Shown here piece by piece: positions 37,640 through 49,044 of a stretch of 64,000 bases of DNA. The translations under genes and the position numbers were made by a program. The DNA is from an uncultured Ulvibacter sp. Lineage in GTDB: Bacteria; Bacteroidota; Bacteroidia; Flavobacteriales; Flavobacteriaceae. How positions within the stretch are numbered: position 1 is the stretch's first letter; every line of letters starts with the position of its first letter. The DNA lies in NCBI GenBank assembly GCA_938041335.1, contig CALIAF010000031.1, positions 62,001 to 126,000 of the forward strand. Reading direction: 5' to 3'. The notes under the pieces were generated by a model. It worked only from the letters and a program-made list of their open reading frames with translations, searched no databases and was not told the DNA's origin.

Positions 37640-39562
37640 ATGTATAAAAAAATTCTAATCATCCCCATCGCGTTGCTGTTCTTTTTGAGTGGTACATTGA
37701 TTGCCCAAGAAAAGTATAGAAGCCATATTGTGCAGTCTGGTGAGACAATAGCCACAATTAGTAAAAAGTATAATGTTTCTGAAAGGGCTATTATTAAATT
37801 AAATCCTGATGCTAAAGATGGTGTGAGGGAGAACGCTGTTATTATTTTGCCTAACGGCGGTGTTATCATGGAAAAGGGATCTGGAGTGTCCTTTGTGATT
37901 CATAAAGTAAGAAAAAGAGAAACGCTTTTTAGTCTTTCAAAAAAATACAATGTCACTATAGATGATATTAAAAAATATAACAAACAGTTATACGCTAAGA
38001 GCCTTCGTAAAAACGATAAAATAAAAATCCCACAAGGGACGCCAGTTGTTACTGCTGGAACGGAAGGGACAACGACAAATGGTACCACTACAACAGTGGC
38101 ATCAACAGATAAGCACACCGTACAACCTAAAGAAACGGTATACGGTATTGCCAGAATGTATGGTATTACTATAAATGAGCTTATTGCTATGAATCCTGGG
38201 CTAACTGCAGATTTGCCTATGGGGACGGTACTTAATGTTCCAGGAAATACAGTACTTGATACTGCAAACATCGATGATGATCGTTATGGGTTTTACACGG
38301 TAAAGGCAAAAGAAGGTTTTTATAGGCTAGAAAAAAACCTGGGATTGACAGAAGAGGAAATTGTCGCATTGAATCCTTATGCTAAAGATGGATTAAAAGA
38401 AGGGATGATTCTTAAAATCCCAAAAGGGATAGCCGGTATTGAATCTTCAGATCGTATTACGCCTATCGATTTGTCTTCAACAATACGTAATCGTGAGACA
38501 AGAAGAATAGCATTGATGCTTCCTTTTCAACTCTCAAAAGCTCAAATGGAATCTGAAGATTTAAATAAAGAAGTATTAAAAAAGAGTTCAGCAATGCGGG
38601 TGGCACTAGATTTTTATAGCGGTGCGATGATGGCAACAGAATTTATTAAAGATAAAGGGATTTCTACTATTATAGATGTTTATGATACAGAAGGAAGTGA
38701 AGCTACAGTCTCTAGTATTATTAATGCTAACAATTTTAACAATGTGGACGCAGTGGTTGGTCCATTATTAAGTAAAACAGTAGCGAAGGCTGCTTCAGAG
38801 TTAAAACGAGATAACATTCCGGTATTTTCTCCTATTAGTAATCGCGCTGTAAATATGACTTCAAATTTATTTCAGACCATCCCTAGTGATGCAATGTTGG
38901 CAGATCGTTTGCTAAATTATATGAAGCCATTAGCCGCAGACAAAAATGTGATTATAATTACAGATGGTAAAAGCCCTGAAGAGAAAGCCAAATTAATGGC
39001 CGCCTTCCCTGATGCAAAGGTGACTGGCCCAAGAGATAATAAAGGATATATTTATGTAGCAGATGTAGATAAACAATTGATTACGGGTAAAGAAAATTGG
39101 GTGATATTGGCAAGTGAAAACCCAATCATTGTAAGTAATGTGGTACCTATGTTAAATGGTATTCCGGGCGACTATGTTATCCGTCTTTTTGCAATGGATA
39201 AAAACAATGCGTATGAGTCTAATGATATTTCTAATGTGCAGTTGGCAAACTTAAATTTCACTTTCCCATCTGTAAATAAGAGTTATGATTATAAGTCTAA
39301 AAATGCATTTTTAATCAGTTACAAGAATAAATATGGGGTACTGCCTAATCGTTTTGCTGTTCGTGGTTTTGATGTTACTTATGATGTCTTATTAAGGTTG
39401 GCAAACGAAGATGATGTTTACAGAGCGAGCGACAGAGATTTTATGACAGAGTATATTGAGAACAGATTTAGATATGAGAAAAAAACATTCTCGGGCTATG
39501 AGAATACTGCTGTTTATATTTTAAAATATACGGAAAAATTACAATTCGAAGTTTTAGACTAA
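37640..39562 (+). CDS. Four-LysM protein with substrate-binding-like C-terminal domain
   Basis: A 640-residue exported protein with signal peptide MYKKILIIPIALLFFLSGTL. Four LysM repeats of about 45 residues follow, starting near 28, 85, 157 and 218 (SHIVQSGETIATISKKYN; KVRKRETLFSLSKKYN; HTVQPKETVYGIARMYG; YTVKAKEGFYRLEKNLG). They would bind peptidoglycan. From about residue 290 there is a domain resembling periplasmic substrate-binding proteins (DFYSGAMMATEFIKD, DAVVGPLLSKTVAKAASELKRDNIPVF). This pairing is known in Bacteroidota. The role in the cell wall is uncertain. Confidence 0.85.
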   Translation: MYKKILIIPIALLFFLSGTLIAQEKYRSHIVQSGETIATISKKYNVSERAIIKLNPDAKDGVRENAVIILPNGGVIMEKGSGVSFVIHKVRKRETLFSLSKKYNVTIDDIKKYNKQLYAKSLRKNDKIKIPQGTPVVTAGTEGTTTNGTTTTVASTDKHTVQPKETVYGIARMYGITINELIAMNPGLTADLPMGTVLNVPGNTVLDTANIDDDRYGFYTVKAKEGFYRLEKNLGLTEEEIVALNPYAKDGLKEGMILKIPKGIAGIESSDRITPIDLSSTIRNRETRRIALMLPFQLSKAQMESEDLNKEVLKKSSAMRVALDFYSGAMMATEFIKDKGISTIIDVYDTEGSEATVSSIINANNFNNVDAVVGPLLSKTVAKAASELKRDNIPVFSPISNRAVNMTSNLFQTIPSDAMLADRLLNYMKPLAADKNVIIITDGKSPEEKAKLMAAFPDAKVTGPRDNKGYIYVADVDKQLITGKENWVILASENPIIVSNVVPMLNGIPGDYVIRLFAMDKNNAYESNDISNVQLANLNFTFPSVNKSYDYKSKNAFLISYKNKYGVLPNRFAVRGFDVTYDVLLRLANEDDVYRASDRDFMTEYIENRFRYEKKTFSGYENTAVYILKYTEKLQFEVLD

Positions 39563-39730
39563 TGAAGTGATTTAGATTTTCTACGTGTAAGCGAAAATGA
39601 GCTATATTTTGTCTGTTTGATAGCTTTTTTGAGTTGCATAGTATCACACTACGGAAGAAGAAAAAGATGAAACACAGACAAAAAAGAGCAATTTTTTAGC
39701 AAACGGATAAAGTTTAAATTACTTCAATGT

Positions 39731-40135
39731 ATGAGCACAGCAAAAGTTAAATATCTAGGCGAATTAAGAACAGAATCTACTCACATAAAATCTGGTGCTA
39801 GTTTTATAACAGATGCACCCACAGATAATAACGGAAAAGGTGCTGCTTTTTCTCCTACAGATACTGTAGCTACTGGTCTTGCAAGTTGTATGCTCACAGT
39901 TATGGGTATTAAAGCAAACCAGATGGAGGTGGAAATAGAAGGCGCTACGGCAGAAGTTACAAAAACGATGGCGAGTGATCCGCGTCGCATTTCAAAAATT
40001 AAAGTGGTGCTTCACTTCCCTTCGGAACTATCCAAAAAAGAACAAACGATTCTAGAACGAACAGCAAATACTTGTCCTGTGCATTATAGCTTACATCCAG
40101 ATATTGAAAAAGATATCATTTTTAATTGGGGATAA
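39731..40135 (+). CDS. OsmC family protein
   Basis: A 134-residue OsmC/Ohr-like protein. The two conserved Cys are in LASCMLTVMGIKA and ANTCPVHYSLHPD, and the N-terminal beta-rich part is TAKVKYLGELRTESTHIKS. The family reduces organic peroxides. The second Cys is preceded by T rather than the usual pattern of Ohr, so it fits the YhfA/OsmC branch. It overlaps the first bases upstream of the DUF922 gene and may be cotranscribed with it. Confidence 0.88.
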   Translation: MSTAKVKYLGELRTESTHIKSGASFITDAPTDNNGKGAAFSPTDTVATGLASCMLTVMGIKANQMEVEIEGATAEVTKTMASDPRRISKIKVVLHFPSELSKKEQTILERTANTCPVHYSLHPDIEKDIIFNWG

Positions 40136-40176
40136 CAAAACGGCATCATTTTCGTTGTAAGATTATTAAACATCCT

Positions 40177-40719
40177 ATGAAAATTTCAGCACTACATATT
40201 GTACTACTTTCTTTGATTTCAACAACTGTTGTTTCTCAAGAGGAAAAAATGAAATGGGATGAAGGTAGCCCCCTCACTTGGAAGGATTTTAGAGGAACTC
40301 CTAATAAAACTCAAGATTACGTTGCAACTACAAATTCTGGAATTTCACTTGGTTTTGCAAGTCAAACCAGCAATGGTGTTACCACGTACAATATAGAAAT
40401 TGGGAGCTATTTTTACCCAAATCATTCTTGGTACAGACCCGGAAATGTTAGCGCTTATATTTTAAAGCATGAGCAAACACACTTTGATATTTCAGAAATA
40501 TTTGCAAGAAAATTGCGTAAAAAAATAGCTGCATTAGATCAATTAGATCCGGATTTTAAAAGTAAAGTAGAAAACATCTACAGACAAAACGAATATGATC
40601 GCACGCTGTTTCAATCTACTTTTGACGTAGAAACAGAACATTCTAATTTTCCAGATGTAGAACGTGAATGGGAACAAAAAGTTGCGGACCTTTTATTAGC
40701 TCTAGATGCCTACAAATAA
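40177..40719 (+). CDS. DUF922 exported protein
   Basis: A 180-residue protein with a signal peptide (MKISALHIVLLSLISTTVVSQ) and a DUF922 domain. The motif LKHEQTHFDISEIFARKLRKKI contains HExxH, as in zinc peptidase-like proteins, so a metalloprotease-like role is suspected. I chose the ATG before the signal peptide; a TTG 17 codons earlier would add an unlikely basic stretch. The gene is 41 bases after the OsmC gene and overlaps the next small gene by 14 bases. Confidence 0.85.
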   Translation: MKISALHIVLLSLISTTVVSQEEKMKWDEGSPLTWKDFRGTPNKTQDYVATTNSGISLGFASQTSNGVTTYNIEIGSYFYPNHSWYRPGNVSAYILKHEQTHFDISEIFARKLRKKIAALDQLDPDFKSKVENIYRQNEYDRTLFQSTFDVETEHSNFPDVEREWEQKVADLLLALDAYK

Positions 40720-40954
40720 ACAACAGCAACAACCCATAGCGCCAGACCCAAAACACCTTATAGAATTAGCAAACTATAAGATGCCTTTTGGCAAGTATAA
40801 AGGGCGCTACCTTGTAGATGTCCCAGAACCTTATTACACGTGGTTTAGGCAACGTGGTTTTCCAGAAGGAAAGCTAGGAAGGCTCATGACAGAGATGAAT
40901 GAGATAAAAATTAATGGGCTAGAACCCTTAATTAGAAAATTTATAAAAAAATAA
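40706..40954 (+). CDS. DUF3820 family protein
   Basis: An 82-residue protein with the family motif YKMPFGKYKGRYLVDVPEPYYTWFRQRGFPEGKLGRLM, seen in proteins often annotated as putative quorum-sensing regulators without firm evidence. It is small, soluble and basic. Its first 14 bases overlap the end of the DUF922 gene, and that overlap suggests translation coupling. The function is unknown. Confidence 0.82.
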   Translation: MPTNKQQQQPIAPDPKHLIELANYKMPFGKYKGRYLVDVPEPYYTWFRQRGFPEGKLGRLMTEMNEIKINGLEPLIRKFIKK

Positions 40955-41015
40955 TTTGCCCGTGACGCAACCCCTTTTATAATCTGGTATCTTACTATTG
41001 TAAAACACCAAGCTT

Positions 41016-41390
41016 ATGAAGTTAATTGTACTAAAATCGGCCTTTAGATTCTTTCCGGAAGTATTGCTAACCCTTGTTGTTTTATATTATTGGTCCTTGA
41101 CTGCTACTGCAGTAAATCCAATAGCGATTGCATTATTAATACCCTTGGCCATTTTGTTTTTATGGAATAATAAGACCTTAGGTGTTATTACAGCCGCTAT
41201 TTTTATAACAGCCACTTTGTATCTAAGCTTAGCGCTTTTTTCAGATATAATTAAGATGGAGTCATTTTACCCAGAAGGGTTAACATTGCTTTTAGGAGGG
41301 TTGTTGTTTTTAGGCATTACAGGCTTTGCATCCATATGGATGCTTTTAAAGCATACTAAAAAAGCACCAGGACGCATTATTATCAACTAG
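41016..41390 (+). CDS. Small four-helix membrane protein (YrdB-like)
   Basis: A 124-residue protein with four predicted transmembrane helices and short charged ends (SIWMLLKHTKKAPGRIIIN). The layout and FFPEVLLTLVVLYYW resemble YrdB/DUF2568 proteins, but the match is not strong. It is the last gene before a clear terminator and follows the DUF3820 gene by 61 bases. The function is unknown. Confidence 0.6.
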   Translation: MKLIVLKSAFRFFPEVLLTLVVLYYWSLTATAVNPIAIALLIPLAILFLWNNKTLGVITAAIFITATLYLSLALFSDIIKMESFYPEGLTLLLGGLLFLGITGFASIWMLLKHTKKAPGRIIIN

Positions 41391-41417
41391 AAGTTTAAGT
41401 TTTTTTTTCATAGTAAC

Positions 41418-41450
41418 AAAAACCCTCAAGAGTTAAACTTGAGGGTTTTT
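41418..41450 (+). terminator. Terminator before pyrG
   Basis: A perfect 13-bp stem, AAAAACCCTCAAG / CTTGAGGGTTTTT, 7-base loop, with the T run at its end. Confidence 0.9.
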
Positions 41451-41510
41451 GCAATATTAATTTGAAGGAATTATTTATCCATTCGTTCCTTTATGTAGTA
41501 GCAAATTGTA

Positions 41511-41518
41511 TATCTTTG
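41511..41518 (+). promoter_or_regulatory. -7 promoter box for pyrG
   Basis: TATCTTTG matches TAnnTTTG and lies 31 bases before the pyrG ATG. Confidence 0.55.
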
Positions 41519-41528
41519 AATCCCGTAA

Positions 41529-43160
<1,632 letters not shown>

Positions 43161-43269
43161 CAGACAATCTGGCACATTGATAGTAAAGGCTAGATTTTTG
43201 ACAAAGTAATACAAAATAACCCAGCATTTTTTTGCTGAAATACTAATAACCTCACCCAGAGGCAAGCAT

Positions 43270-45168
43270 ATGGAAAATAGTAAATTTGATTTAAACTCAA
43301 TCATTGGTTTCTTATTAATAGGTGGTATTCTTATCTGGATGCTGTATTTAAATAAACCCAGCGAAGAAGAGTTAGCTTTAGAAGAAGCTAAAATAGAAGC
43401 AAAGGCTCAAGCCGAAGCAAAAGCGGAGGCTGATAAAAAAACAGAACAGACAACAACATTAACAGCTGCTACAGAAGAAATGAAAGTGAGTCCAACAGAC
43501 TCACTTGGTATGATAGCGCTAAACAATAAGCTAGGCTCTTTTTCTTATTCTGGAGGTTTGCCTTCTGCGACAGATGCTACAACAGTTATTGAGAATGATG
43601 TTTTGTATCTTGAAGTAAGTAACAAAGGAGGGTATGTAACAGAAGCTCGTTTAAAACAATTTAATACCTACGACTCGATTCCAGTATATCTTATAAAAGA
43701 TGGAAATGCCAGCTTTAATTTAAAGTTCACTTCAGAAAATAGAACGCTTAATACAAAGGATTTATATTTTGAACCTGCCCTTTCGCAGAATGGTCAGAAC
43801 CAAGTGTTAACGATGCGCTTAAAAGCTGCAGCAGATAAGTTTATTGAATACCGTTATGAATTGATCCCGGGAGAATACATGACTAATTTTGGTGTTCGTT
43901 CTGAAGGTTTAAACGGAACATTAGATACTAGCCAACCTATGGAAATAGACTGGCAATTAAAAGGATACCGTCATGCAAAGAGTATTTCTTATGAAAATAG
44001 ATATTCGCGTTTAACCTATGAGTATGAAGGAAGTAAACACTCTAAATTAGACCCAACAGGAGAAGATGAAGAGACAGAAAAGGATGTGAGTTGGATGAAT
44101 TTCCGTCAACATTTTTTTAGTACCATGTTATTAACAGATGAGCCTTTTAAAGAGGTGAAATTAACTTCTGTTGATCTTGTGGAGGATGAAGAGATAGATA
44201 CAGTTTTTACAAAGCATTATGGTGCAAAAATGCTATTGGCGCCTAAAAGTGGTGGCCTGGCTTATGATATGAATATGTATTATGGCCCAACAGATTATGA
44301 AATATTTAAAGAGTATGACCGTAATCTAGATGAAGCTATGCCTTTGGGTTGGGGGATTTTTGGAATCATCAATAAGTATTTTATTATACCACTGTATGGT
44401 TTCTTGAGTAAATATTTAAGTGCTGGTATTGCGATAATCGTCATGACGGTATTGATTAAACTATTACTTTCTTTTGTGCAGTACAAGCAGTATTTAGCAC
44501 AAGCAAAAATGAAAGTGTTGAAACCGGAGATTGATGCCATCAAGGAGAAGTTTGAAGGTAATAAGATGAAGATCCAGCAAGAAACAATGAAGCTGCAAAA
44601 CATTGCCGGCGCTAGTCCATTAAAAGGATGTTTACCCGCTATATTGCAGATACCAGTCTTCTATGCCTTGTTTACATTTTTCCCAACAGCGATAGCCTTA
44701 AGACAAAAGTCTTTTTTATGGGCAGATGATTTATCCAGTTATGATACGATATATGAATTCCCATCTGGTTTTTCAATCCCATTTTATGGGGATCACGTGA
44801 GTTTATTTCCTATTCTGGCTTCTGTAGCTATATTCTTTTATATGACCATGACTATGGGGCAAAGTATGCAAGCACAGCAGCAGCCGGGTATGCCAAATAT
44901 GAAGTTCTTAATGTACTTATCGCCACTATTCATGTTGGTGTTCTTTAACAACTACGCGAGTGGATTATCATTATACTATTTAGTATCTAACTTGATTACA
45001 ATAGGATTAATGCTTGTCATTAAAAATGTAATTCTTGATGAAGATAAGATCAAAGCGCAAATTAATGTGAAAAAAGCAAAGCCAAAGAAACAAAATAAGT
45101 TTCAGAAAAAAATGGCAGATATGATGGAGCAGGCGGAGCAGCAAAAGAACGCTGGGAAAAAGAAGTAG
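43270..45168 (+). CDS. yidC: Membrane protein insertase YidC
   Basis: A 632-residue inner-membrane protein that inserts and folds membrane proteins with or without SecYEG. It has an N-terminal anchor helix, a charged Ala/Glu/Lys stretch, a large periplasmic domain (about 90-350) and the conserved C-terminal core (about 370-590) with VQYKQYLAQAKMKVLKPEIDAIKE, GCLPAILQIPVFYALF and SLYYLVSNLITIG. The tail is Lys-rich, which is usual in Bacteroidota and may touch ribosomes. It follows pyrG on the same strand. Confidence 0.97.
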   Translation: MENSKFDLNSIIGFLLIGGILIWMLYLNKPSEEELALEEAKIEAKAQAEAKAEADKKTEQTTTLTAATEEMKVSPTDSLGMIALNNKLGSFSYSGGLPSATDATTVIENDVLYLEVSNKGGYVTEARLKQFNTYDSIPVYLIKDGNASFNLKFTSENRTLNTKDLYFEPALSQNGQNQVLTMRLKAAADKFIEYRYELIPGEYMTNFGVRSEGLNGTLDTSQPMEIDWQLKGYRHAKSISYENRYSRLTYEYEGSKHSKLDPTGEDEETEKDVSWMNFRQHFFSTMLLTDEPFKEVKLTSVDLVEDEEIDTVFTKHYGAKMLLAPKSGGLAYDMNMYYGPTDYEIFKEYDRNLDEAMPLGWGIFGIINKYFIIPLYGFLSKYLSAGIAIIVMTVLIKLLLSFVQYKQYLAQAKMKVLKPEIDAIKEKFEGNKMKIQQETMKLQNIAGASPLKGCLPAILQIPVFYALFTFFPTAIALRQKSFLWADDLSSYDTIYEFPSGFSIPFYGDHVSLFPILASVAIFFYMTMTMGQSMQAQQQPGMPNMKFLMYLSPLFMLVFFNNYASGLSLYYLVSNLITIGLMLVIKNVILDEDKIKAQINVKKAKPKKQNKFQKKMADMMEQAEQQKNAGKKK

Positions 45169-45240
45169 TCCCTCTCCCAACTTTATCTGCATCGCTGAAA
45201 AGGCGACTTGAAAAGTTGGACTCTCCCTGAGGGAGAGTAG
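45169..45240. repeat. Intergenic inverted repeats after yidC
   Basis: CCAACTTT and AAAAGTTGG face each other, and CTCTCCCTGAGGGAGAG is a palindrome-like hairpin next to it. It may work as a transcription terminator or be a small repeat element; there is no clean T run. Confidence 0.6.
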
Positions 45241-45384
45241 TCGTTTACTTTTATTGTTAATTTGTTCCAATAGCATATAGCTTAATGCTTATTGCTACCA
45301 GCACATAAATGGCACTATTTTTGAAATATGGACATCACATTCAATAGATGAACAATTTTCACGTTAGACTATAAAGTAAAACAT

Positions 45385-46074
45385 ATGCGTTTTTTAATTC
45401 CCCTATTTTTATTGGTTTTTTCCTTCGGAAATGCTCAAGAAATAAACCAAATGGACTCCAACGGCAAACGACACGGTGTTTGGAAAAAATATTTTGAAGG
45501 CACAAAGCAGCTTCGTTATGAAGGGACTTTTGAGCATGGTAAAGAAGTAGGGACCTTTAAGTTTTATTGTGAAGCTTGTAAAGAACAGCCATCCGTAATC
45601 AAAGAGTTTACCGCAGATAATGCTATTGCCGATGTAAAGTTTTACACTGCTAAAGGGAAGTTAGTAAGTGAAGGAAGGATGGACGGTAAACTTCGTATAG
45701 GAGAGTGGGTCTATTTTCACAAAAAAAGTAGTGAGGTAATGACCAGAGAGCTCTACCAAAACGGTAAACTCGCCGGTAAAAAATACGTGTATTACGGTAA
45801 CGGCGTTGTGGCAGAAAAAGCTTCATATAGCGATGGTTTATTAAATGGAACTAGCTTATATTTTAGTTATGACAGCAAGCTATTGAAAGAACTAATCTAT
45901 AAAGACGACTTACTAGAAGGCCCAGCCGTGTATTATGACGCAAAAGGGATGAAGTTGATAGAAGGAAACTATGTAAATGATCGCAAAAAAGGCATCTGGA
46001 AATATTATAAAAATGGACAGTTTGAAAAAGAAGAAACATTTCCGAAGCCATATAAAAAGAATAAGAAAAACTAA
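45385..46074 (+). CDS. Exported MORN-repeat (YwqK-like) protein
   Basis: A 229-residue protein with a signal peptide (MRFLIPLFLLVFSFGNAQ) and MORN/YwqK-type repeats of about 22 residues: NGKRHGVWKKYFEG, YEGTFEHGKEVGTFKFY, EGRMDGKLRIGEWVYF, NGKLAGKKYVYYGNG, DGLLNGTSLYFSY, KDDLLEGPAVYYDAKG and NDRKKGIWKYYKNG. Such proteins in Bacteroidota are labelled toxin-antitoxin YwqK antitoxins, but secreted members probably have another role. It is a single-gene unit. Confidence 0.85.
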   Translation: MRFLIPLFLLVFSFGNAQEINQMDSNGKRHGVWKKYFEGTKQLRYEGTFEHGKEVGTFKFYCEACKEQPSVIKEFTADNAIADVKFYTAKGKLVSEGRMDGKLRIGEWVYFHKKSSEVMTRELYQNGKLAGKKYVYYGNGVVAEKASYSDGLLNGTSLYFSYDSKLLKELIYKDDLLEGPAVYYDAKGMKLIEGNYVNDRKKGIWKYYKNGQFEKEETFPKPYKKNKKN

Positions 46075-46097
46075 ATTGAGCACAGAAGTCTAACACG

Positions 46098-46130
46098 AAA
46101 GAGTCCTCAGTTTGAGGACTCTTTTTGTTT
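46098..46130 (+). terminator. Terminator after YwqK-like gene
   Basis: A 12-bp stem, AAAGAGTCCTCA / TGAGGACTCTTT, with a 3-base loop, followed by TTG and more T residues. Confidence 0.88.
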
Positions 46131-46190
46131 TTTGATATTTTTGTTTTTGTCATTTTACAAGCACTTGGGCATCGCCCAATGTTTGTTTAT

Positions 46191-46198
46191 TATCTTTG
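46191..46198 (+). promoter_or_regulatory. -7 promoter box for mnmA
   Basis: TATCTTTG ends 7 bases before the mnmA ATG, so the leader would be only a few bases. A 6-bp hairpin (TTGGGC/GCCCAA) lies just upstream at 46165-46179. Confidence 0.55.
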
Positions 46199-46205
46199 TT
46201 AAACT

Positions 46206-47408
46206 ATGAAAAATAAAAGAGTTGTTGTGGGCTTGAGTGGAGGCGTAGACTCTAGTGTAGCCGCCTACCTCTTAAAAGAGCAGGGCTATGAGGTCATTGG
46301 CCTTTTTATGAAGAACTGGCACGATGATTCTGTGACCATAAGTGATGACTGCCCTTGGCTCGATGATAGTAATGATGCCATGTTAGTGGCTCAAGCTTTA
46401 GATATTCCGTTTCAAACGGTAGATCTTAGCGTGGAGTACAAAGAGAAGATAGTAGATTACATGTTTAGAGAATATGAGATGGGGCGCACGCCTAATCCAG
46501 ATGTACTGTGTAATCGAGAGATTAAATTTGATGTCTTTTTAAAGATCGCCTTAGCGCTTGGAGCAGATTATGTGGCGACAGGCCATTATTGCAGAAAAGG
46601 GATTGCTTCAGAAATCTCTGTAGATGGCAAACCTATTTATCAATTGCTAGCGGGTAAAGACCCAAATAAAGATCAGAGCTATTTTTTATGTCAATTGTCA
46701 CAAGAGCAGTTATCAAAAACATTATTCCCTGTTGGCGAATTAGTAAAGCCAGAAGTGCGTAAAATCGCTATGGAGCAAAACCTAGTTACAGCAGAGAAGC
46801 GAGATTCTCAAGGGCTTTGTTTTATAGGTAAAGTGAGGTTGCCAGAATTTCTACAACAAAAACTGGCCCCTAAAGAAGGAGTGATTGTTGAAATTTCGGC
46901 AGATAGTATTTTATATCAGGAAGAGCCATCTTCTTTTACTTCTGAAACGCAGAGGCTTGAATATTTGTCTTCTAAACAAACCTATAGCATTTCTGAAGGT
47001 AATAAAGTAGGAACCCATCAAGGAGCACATTATTTTACTAAAGGACAGCGTAAAGGGCTAGCCGTGGGCGGAACAAAAGAAGCGCTTTTTGTTATTGACA
47101 CTGATGTAAATGAAAATGTAGTGTACACAGGTCAAGGGAAATCCCATCCAGGTTTGTATAGACGAGGTTTATTTATACTAGAAGATGAGATGCATTGGGT
47201 ACGTGAAGATATGATAATTGGCTTAGGAGAAACTATGCAAGTGAACGCTAGAATACGCTATAGACAGCCATTAGAAAAGGCAACCTTGCATCGCGTAGCC
47301 GATGGTTTATATGTTATCTTTGAGAGTGCACAGTCTGCTATAGCAGAGGGGCAATTTGCCGCTTGGTACTTGGGTGAGGAGCTCATTGGTAGTGGAGTAA
47401 TAAGTTAA
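46206..47408 (+). CDS. mnmA: tRNA-specific 2-thiouridylase
   Basis: A 400-residue enzyme that makes 2-thiouridine at position 34 of tRNAs. The PP-loop [29 protein letters not shown] is at the N-terminus, the first catalytic Cys is in [12 protein letters not shown], and the second is in [26 protein letters not shown] is also diagnostic. The C-terminal beta-barrel domain ends NGKL-like at [13 protein letters not shown]. It is about 30 residues longer than the E. coli enzyme, with an insert near residues 243-263. Confidence 0.96.
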   Translation: MKNKRVVVGLSGGVDSSVAAYLLKEQGYEVIGLFMKNWHDDSVTISDDCPWLDDSNDAMLVAQALDIPFQTVDLSVEYKEKIVDYMFREYEMGRTPNPDVLCNREIKFDVFLKIALALGADYVATGHYCRKGIASEISVDGKPIYQLLAGKDPNKDQSYFLCQLSQEQLSKTLFPVGELVKPEVRKIAMEQNLVTAEKRDSQGLCFIGKVRLPEFLQQKLAPKEGVIVEISADSILYQEEPSSFTSETQRLEYLSSKQTYSISEGNKVGTHQGAHYFTKGQRKGLAVGGTKEALFVIDTDVNENVVYTGQGKSHPGLYRRGLFILEDEMHWVREDMIIGLGETMQVNARIRYRQPLEKATLHRVADGLYVIFESAQSAIAEGQFAAWYLGEELIGSGVIS

Positions 47409-47421
47409 AAATTTTGTAAGG

Positions 47422-49044
47422 ATGAAAAAGATATTATTAATACTAATAATGGTGCTAGCAGCACAAGTAGGATGGGCACAACAAGATGCCTTAGTTTTCT
47501 TTGAGACTAAAGCAGGAGTTGGAGAAGCACTTGCAAATCCCTTAACCATTTTAACGCAAGACGCCTTAGACAGAAAGGCGCTGCATAATGTTGCCATTGA
47601 TGAGAGAGATGTTCCAGTAAATGAAAATAACATCACAATGTTAAAAGCAGAGGCGGGGATCACGGTGCATGCCAAGTCTAAATGGATGAATGCGGCTTAC
47701 GTGCGCGGATCACAAACTAATATTGAGAACCTAGTGAGCAATGAATATGTGAATGCAGTAGAGTTTATGGACAAGTCTTTAAATTTTGCACCTCCAGCAC
47801 CATTTACTATAGATGATAAGTTTGAAACTGAAAATGCATTGACGAGAACGGTGTATAATTATGGTGACGCTACCAATCAAACAGAAATGATCAACATTGA
47901 TTTTGTTCACGAACAAGATTTTACGGGTGAAGGTATGGTTGTAGCGGTAATGGATAGTGGTTTTCCAAATGTAATGACCAATCCTGCTTTTAGCCATGTA
48001 GTTGATAACAATCGTTTTTTAGGAACCTATGATTTCGCGTTAAGACAAACCAATGTTGATGGAACCGGATCTCATGGAGCAAGAACATTAAGTAATATAG
48101 GAGCAATTGTAGAAAACGAATTTGTAGGTACTGCTCCAGATGCTTCTTTTTATTTGTTCAGAACAGAGTTTGGACCATCAGAAAATCCAGTAGAAGAAGC
48201 GTGGTGGGTAGAGGCGCTAGAAAGAGCAGATAGTTTAGGAGTAGATGTCGTAAATACATCTTTAGGATATCAAGATTATGATACTCCTGCATATGACCAT
48301 AGTTTTGAAGATTTAGACGGACAAACCACCATTGGAAGTAGAGGAGCAAACCTTGCTTTTGATAAAGGGATGTTATTAGTTACTTCTGGTGGGAATGATG
48401 GTAATGGTTTTGGAACGGTGGCATCACCAGCTGATGCTCCAGGAGTATTAAGCATTGGTGCCGTAGATAGTGATGGGAATTATGCCTCGTTTAGTTCTAG
48501 AGGCCCAACGGTAGATGGTCGTATTAAACCAGATGTGATGGCAAAAGGAGCGAGTGCGGCAGTTGTGAGTGAAAACGGGAATGTAACAACAAATAGCGGG
48601 ACCTCTTTTAGTGGCCCTATAATAGCGGGTGCCGTGGCAAGTTTATGGCAATCTAGACCAGGAACGCCTAATGGACAATTAATGCAAATAATTAGGGAGT
48701 CTGCGCACTTGTTTGATGCTCCAACCAATGAAATGGGCTATGGAATTCCTAATTTTGAGACGGCATATTTAGCGCTTCAGGTATTATCTGTAGAGGATAA
48801 CTTGTTACAAAGTAACTTTGCAGTCTATCCCAATCCTGTAAAAGATAAATTGAATATTTCTTTTCCGGAGCAAGTGCAAGATGCTACCATTATTATGTAT
48901 AATATATTAGGGTCAAAAGTAATAGAGCATCATATCTCTGCAACAAATAACAGTTTAGAAATATCAAGTTTAAAGTCTGGTGTTTATTTAGCAAGTATTT
49001 CTGCAGAAGGGAAAACAAACAGTTTTAAGATTATTAAAGAATAA
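47422..49044 (+). CDS. Secreted subtilase (S8) with T9SS sorting domain
   Basis: A 540-residue serine protease with a signal peptide (MKKILLILIMVLAAQVGWAQ) and an N-terminal pro-region (about 21-150). The S8 domain shows the catalytic Asp in VVAVMDSGFPN, His in GTGSHGARTLSNI and Ser in NSGTSFSGPIIAGAVASLW. The last 80 residues are a T9SS type A sorting domain (FAVYPNPVKDKLNISF ... LKSGVYLASISAEGKTNSFKIIKE). It would be cut loose and anchored outside the cell, probably to degrade proteins. Its stop overlaps the start of the next gene (TAATG). Confidence 0.93.
   Translation: MKKILLILIMVLAAQVGWAQQDALVFFETKAGVGEALANPLTILTQDALDRKALHNVAIDERDVPVNENNITMLKAEAGITVHAKSKWMNAAYVRGSQTNIENLVSNEYVNAVEFMDKSLNFAPPAPFTIDDKFETENALTRTVYNYGDATNQTEMINIDFVHEQDFTGEGMVVAVMDSGFPNVMTNPAFSHVVDNNRFLGTYDFALRQTNVDGTGSHGARTLSNIGAIVENEFVGTAPDASFYLFRTEFGPSENPVEEAWWVEALERADSLGVDVVNTSLGYQDYDTPAYDHSFEDLDGQTTIGSRGANLAFDKGMLLVTSGGNDGNGFGTVASPADAPGVLSIGAVDSDGNYASFSSRGPTVDGRIKPDVMAKGASAAVVSENGNVTTNSGTSFSGPIIAGAVASLWQSRPGTPNGQLMQIIRESAHLFDAPTNEMGYGIPNFETAYLALQVLSVEDNLLQSNFAVYPNPVKDKLNISFPEQVQDATIIMYNILGSKVIEHHISATNNSLEISSLKSGVYLASISAEGKTNSFKIIKE

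Noticed and set aside
45385-46074. Antitoxin of a toxin-antitoxin pair
   Set aside because: YwqK-like proteins get this label, but this one is exported, stands alone, and has no toxin gene beside it.
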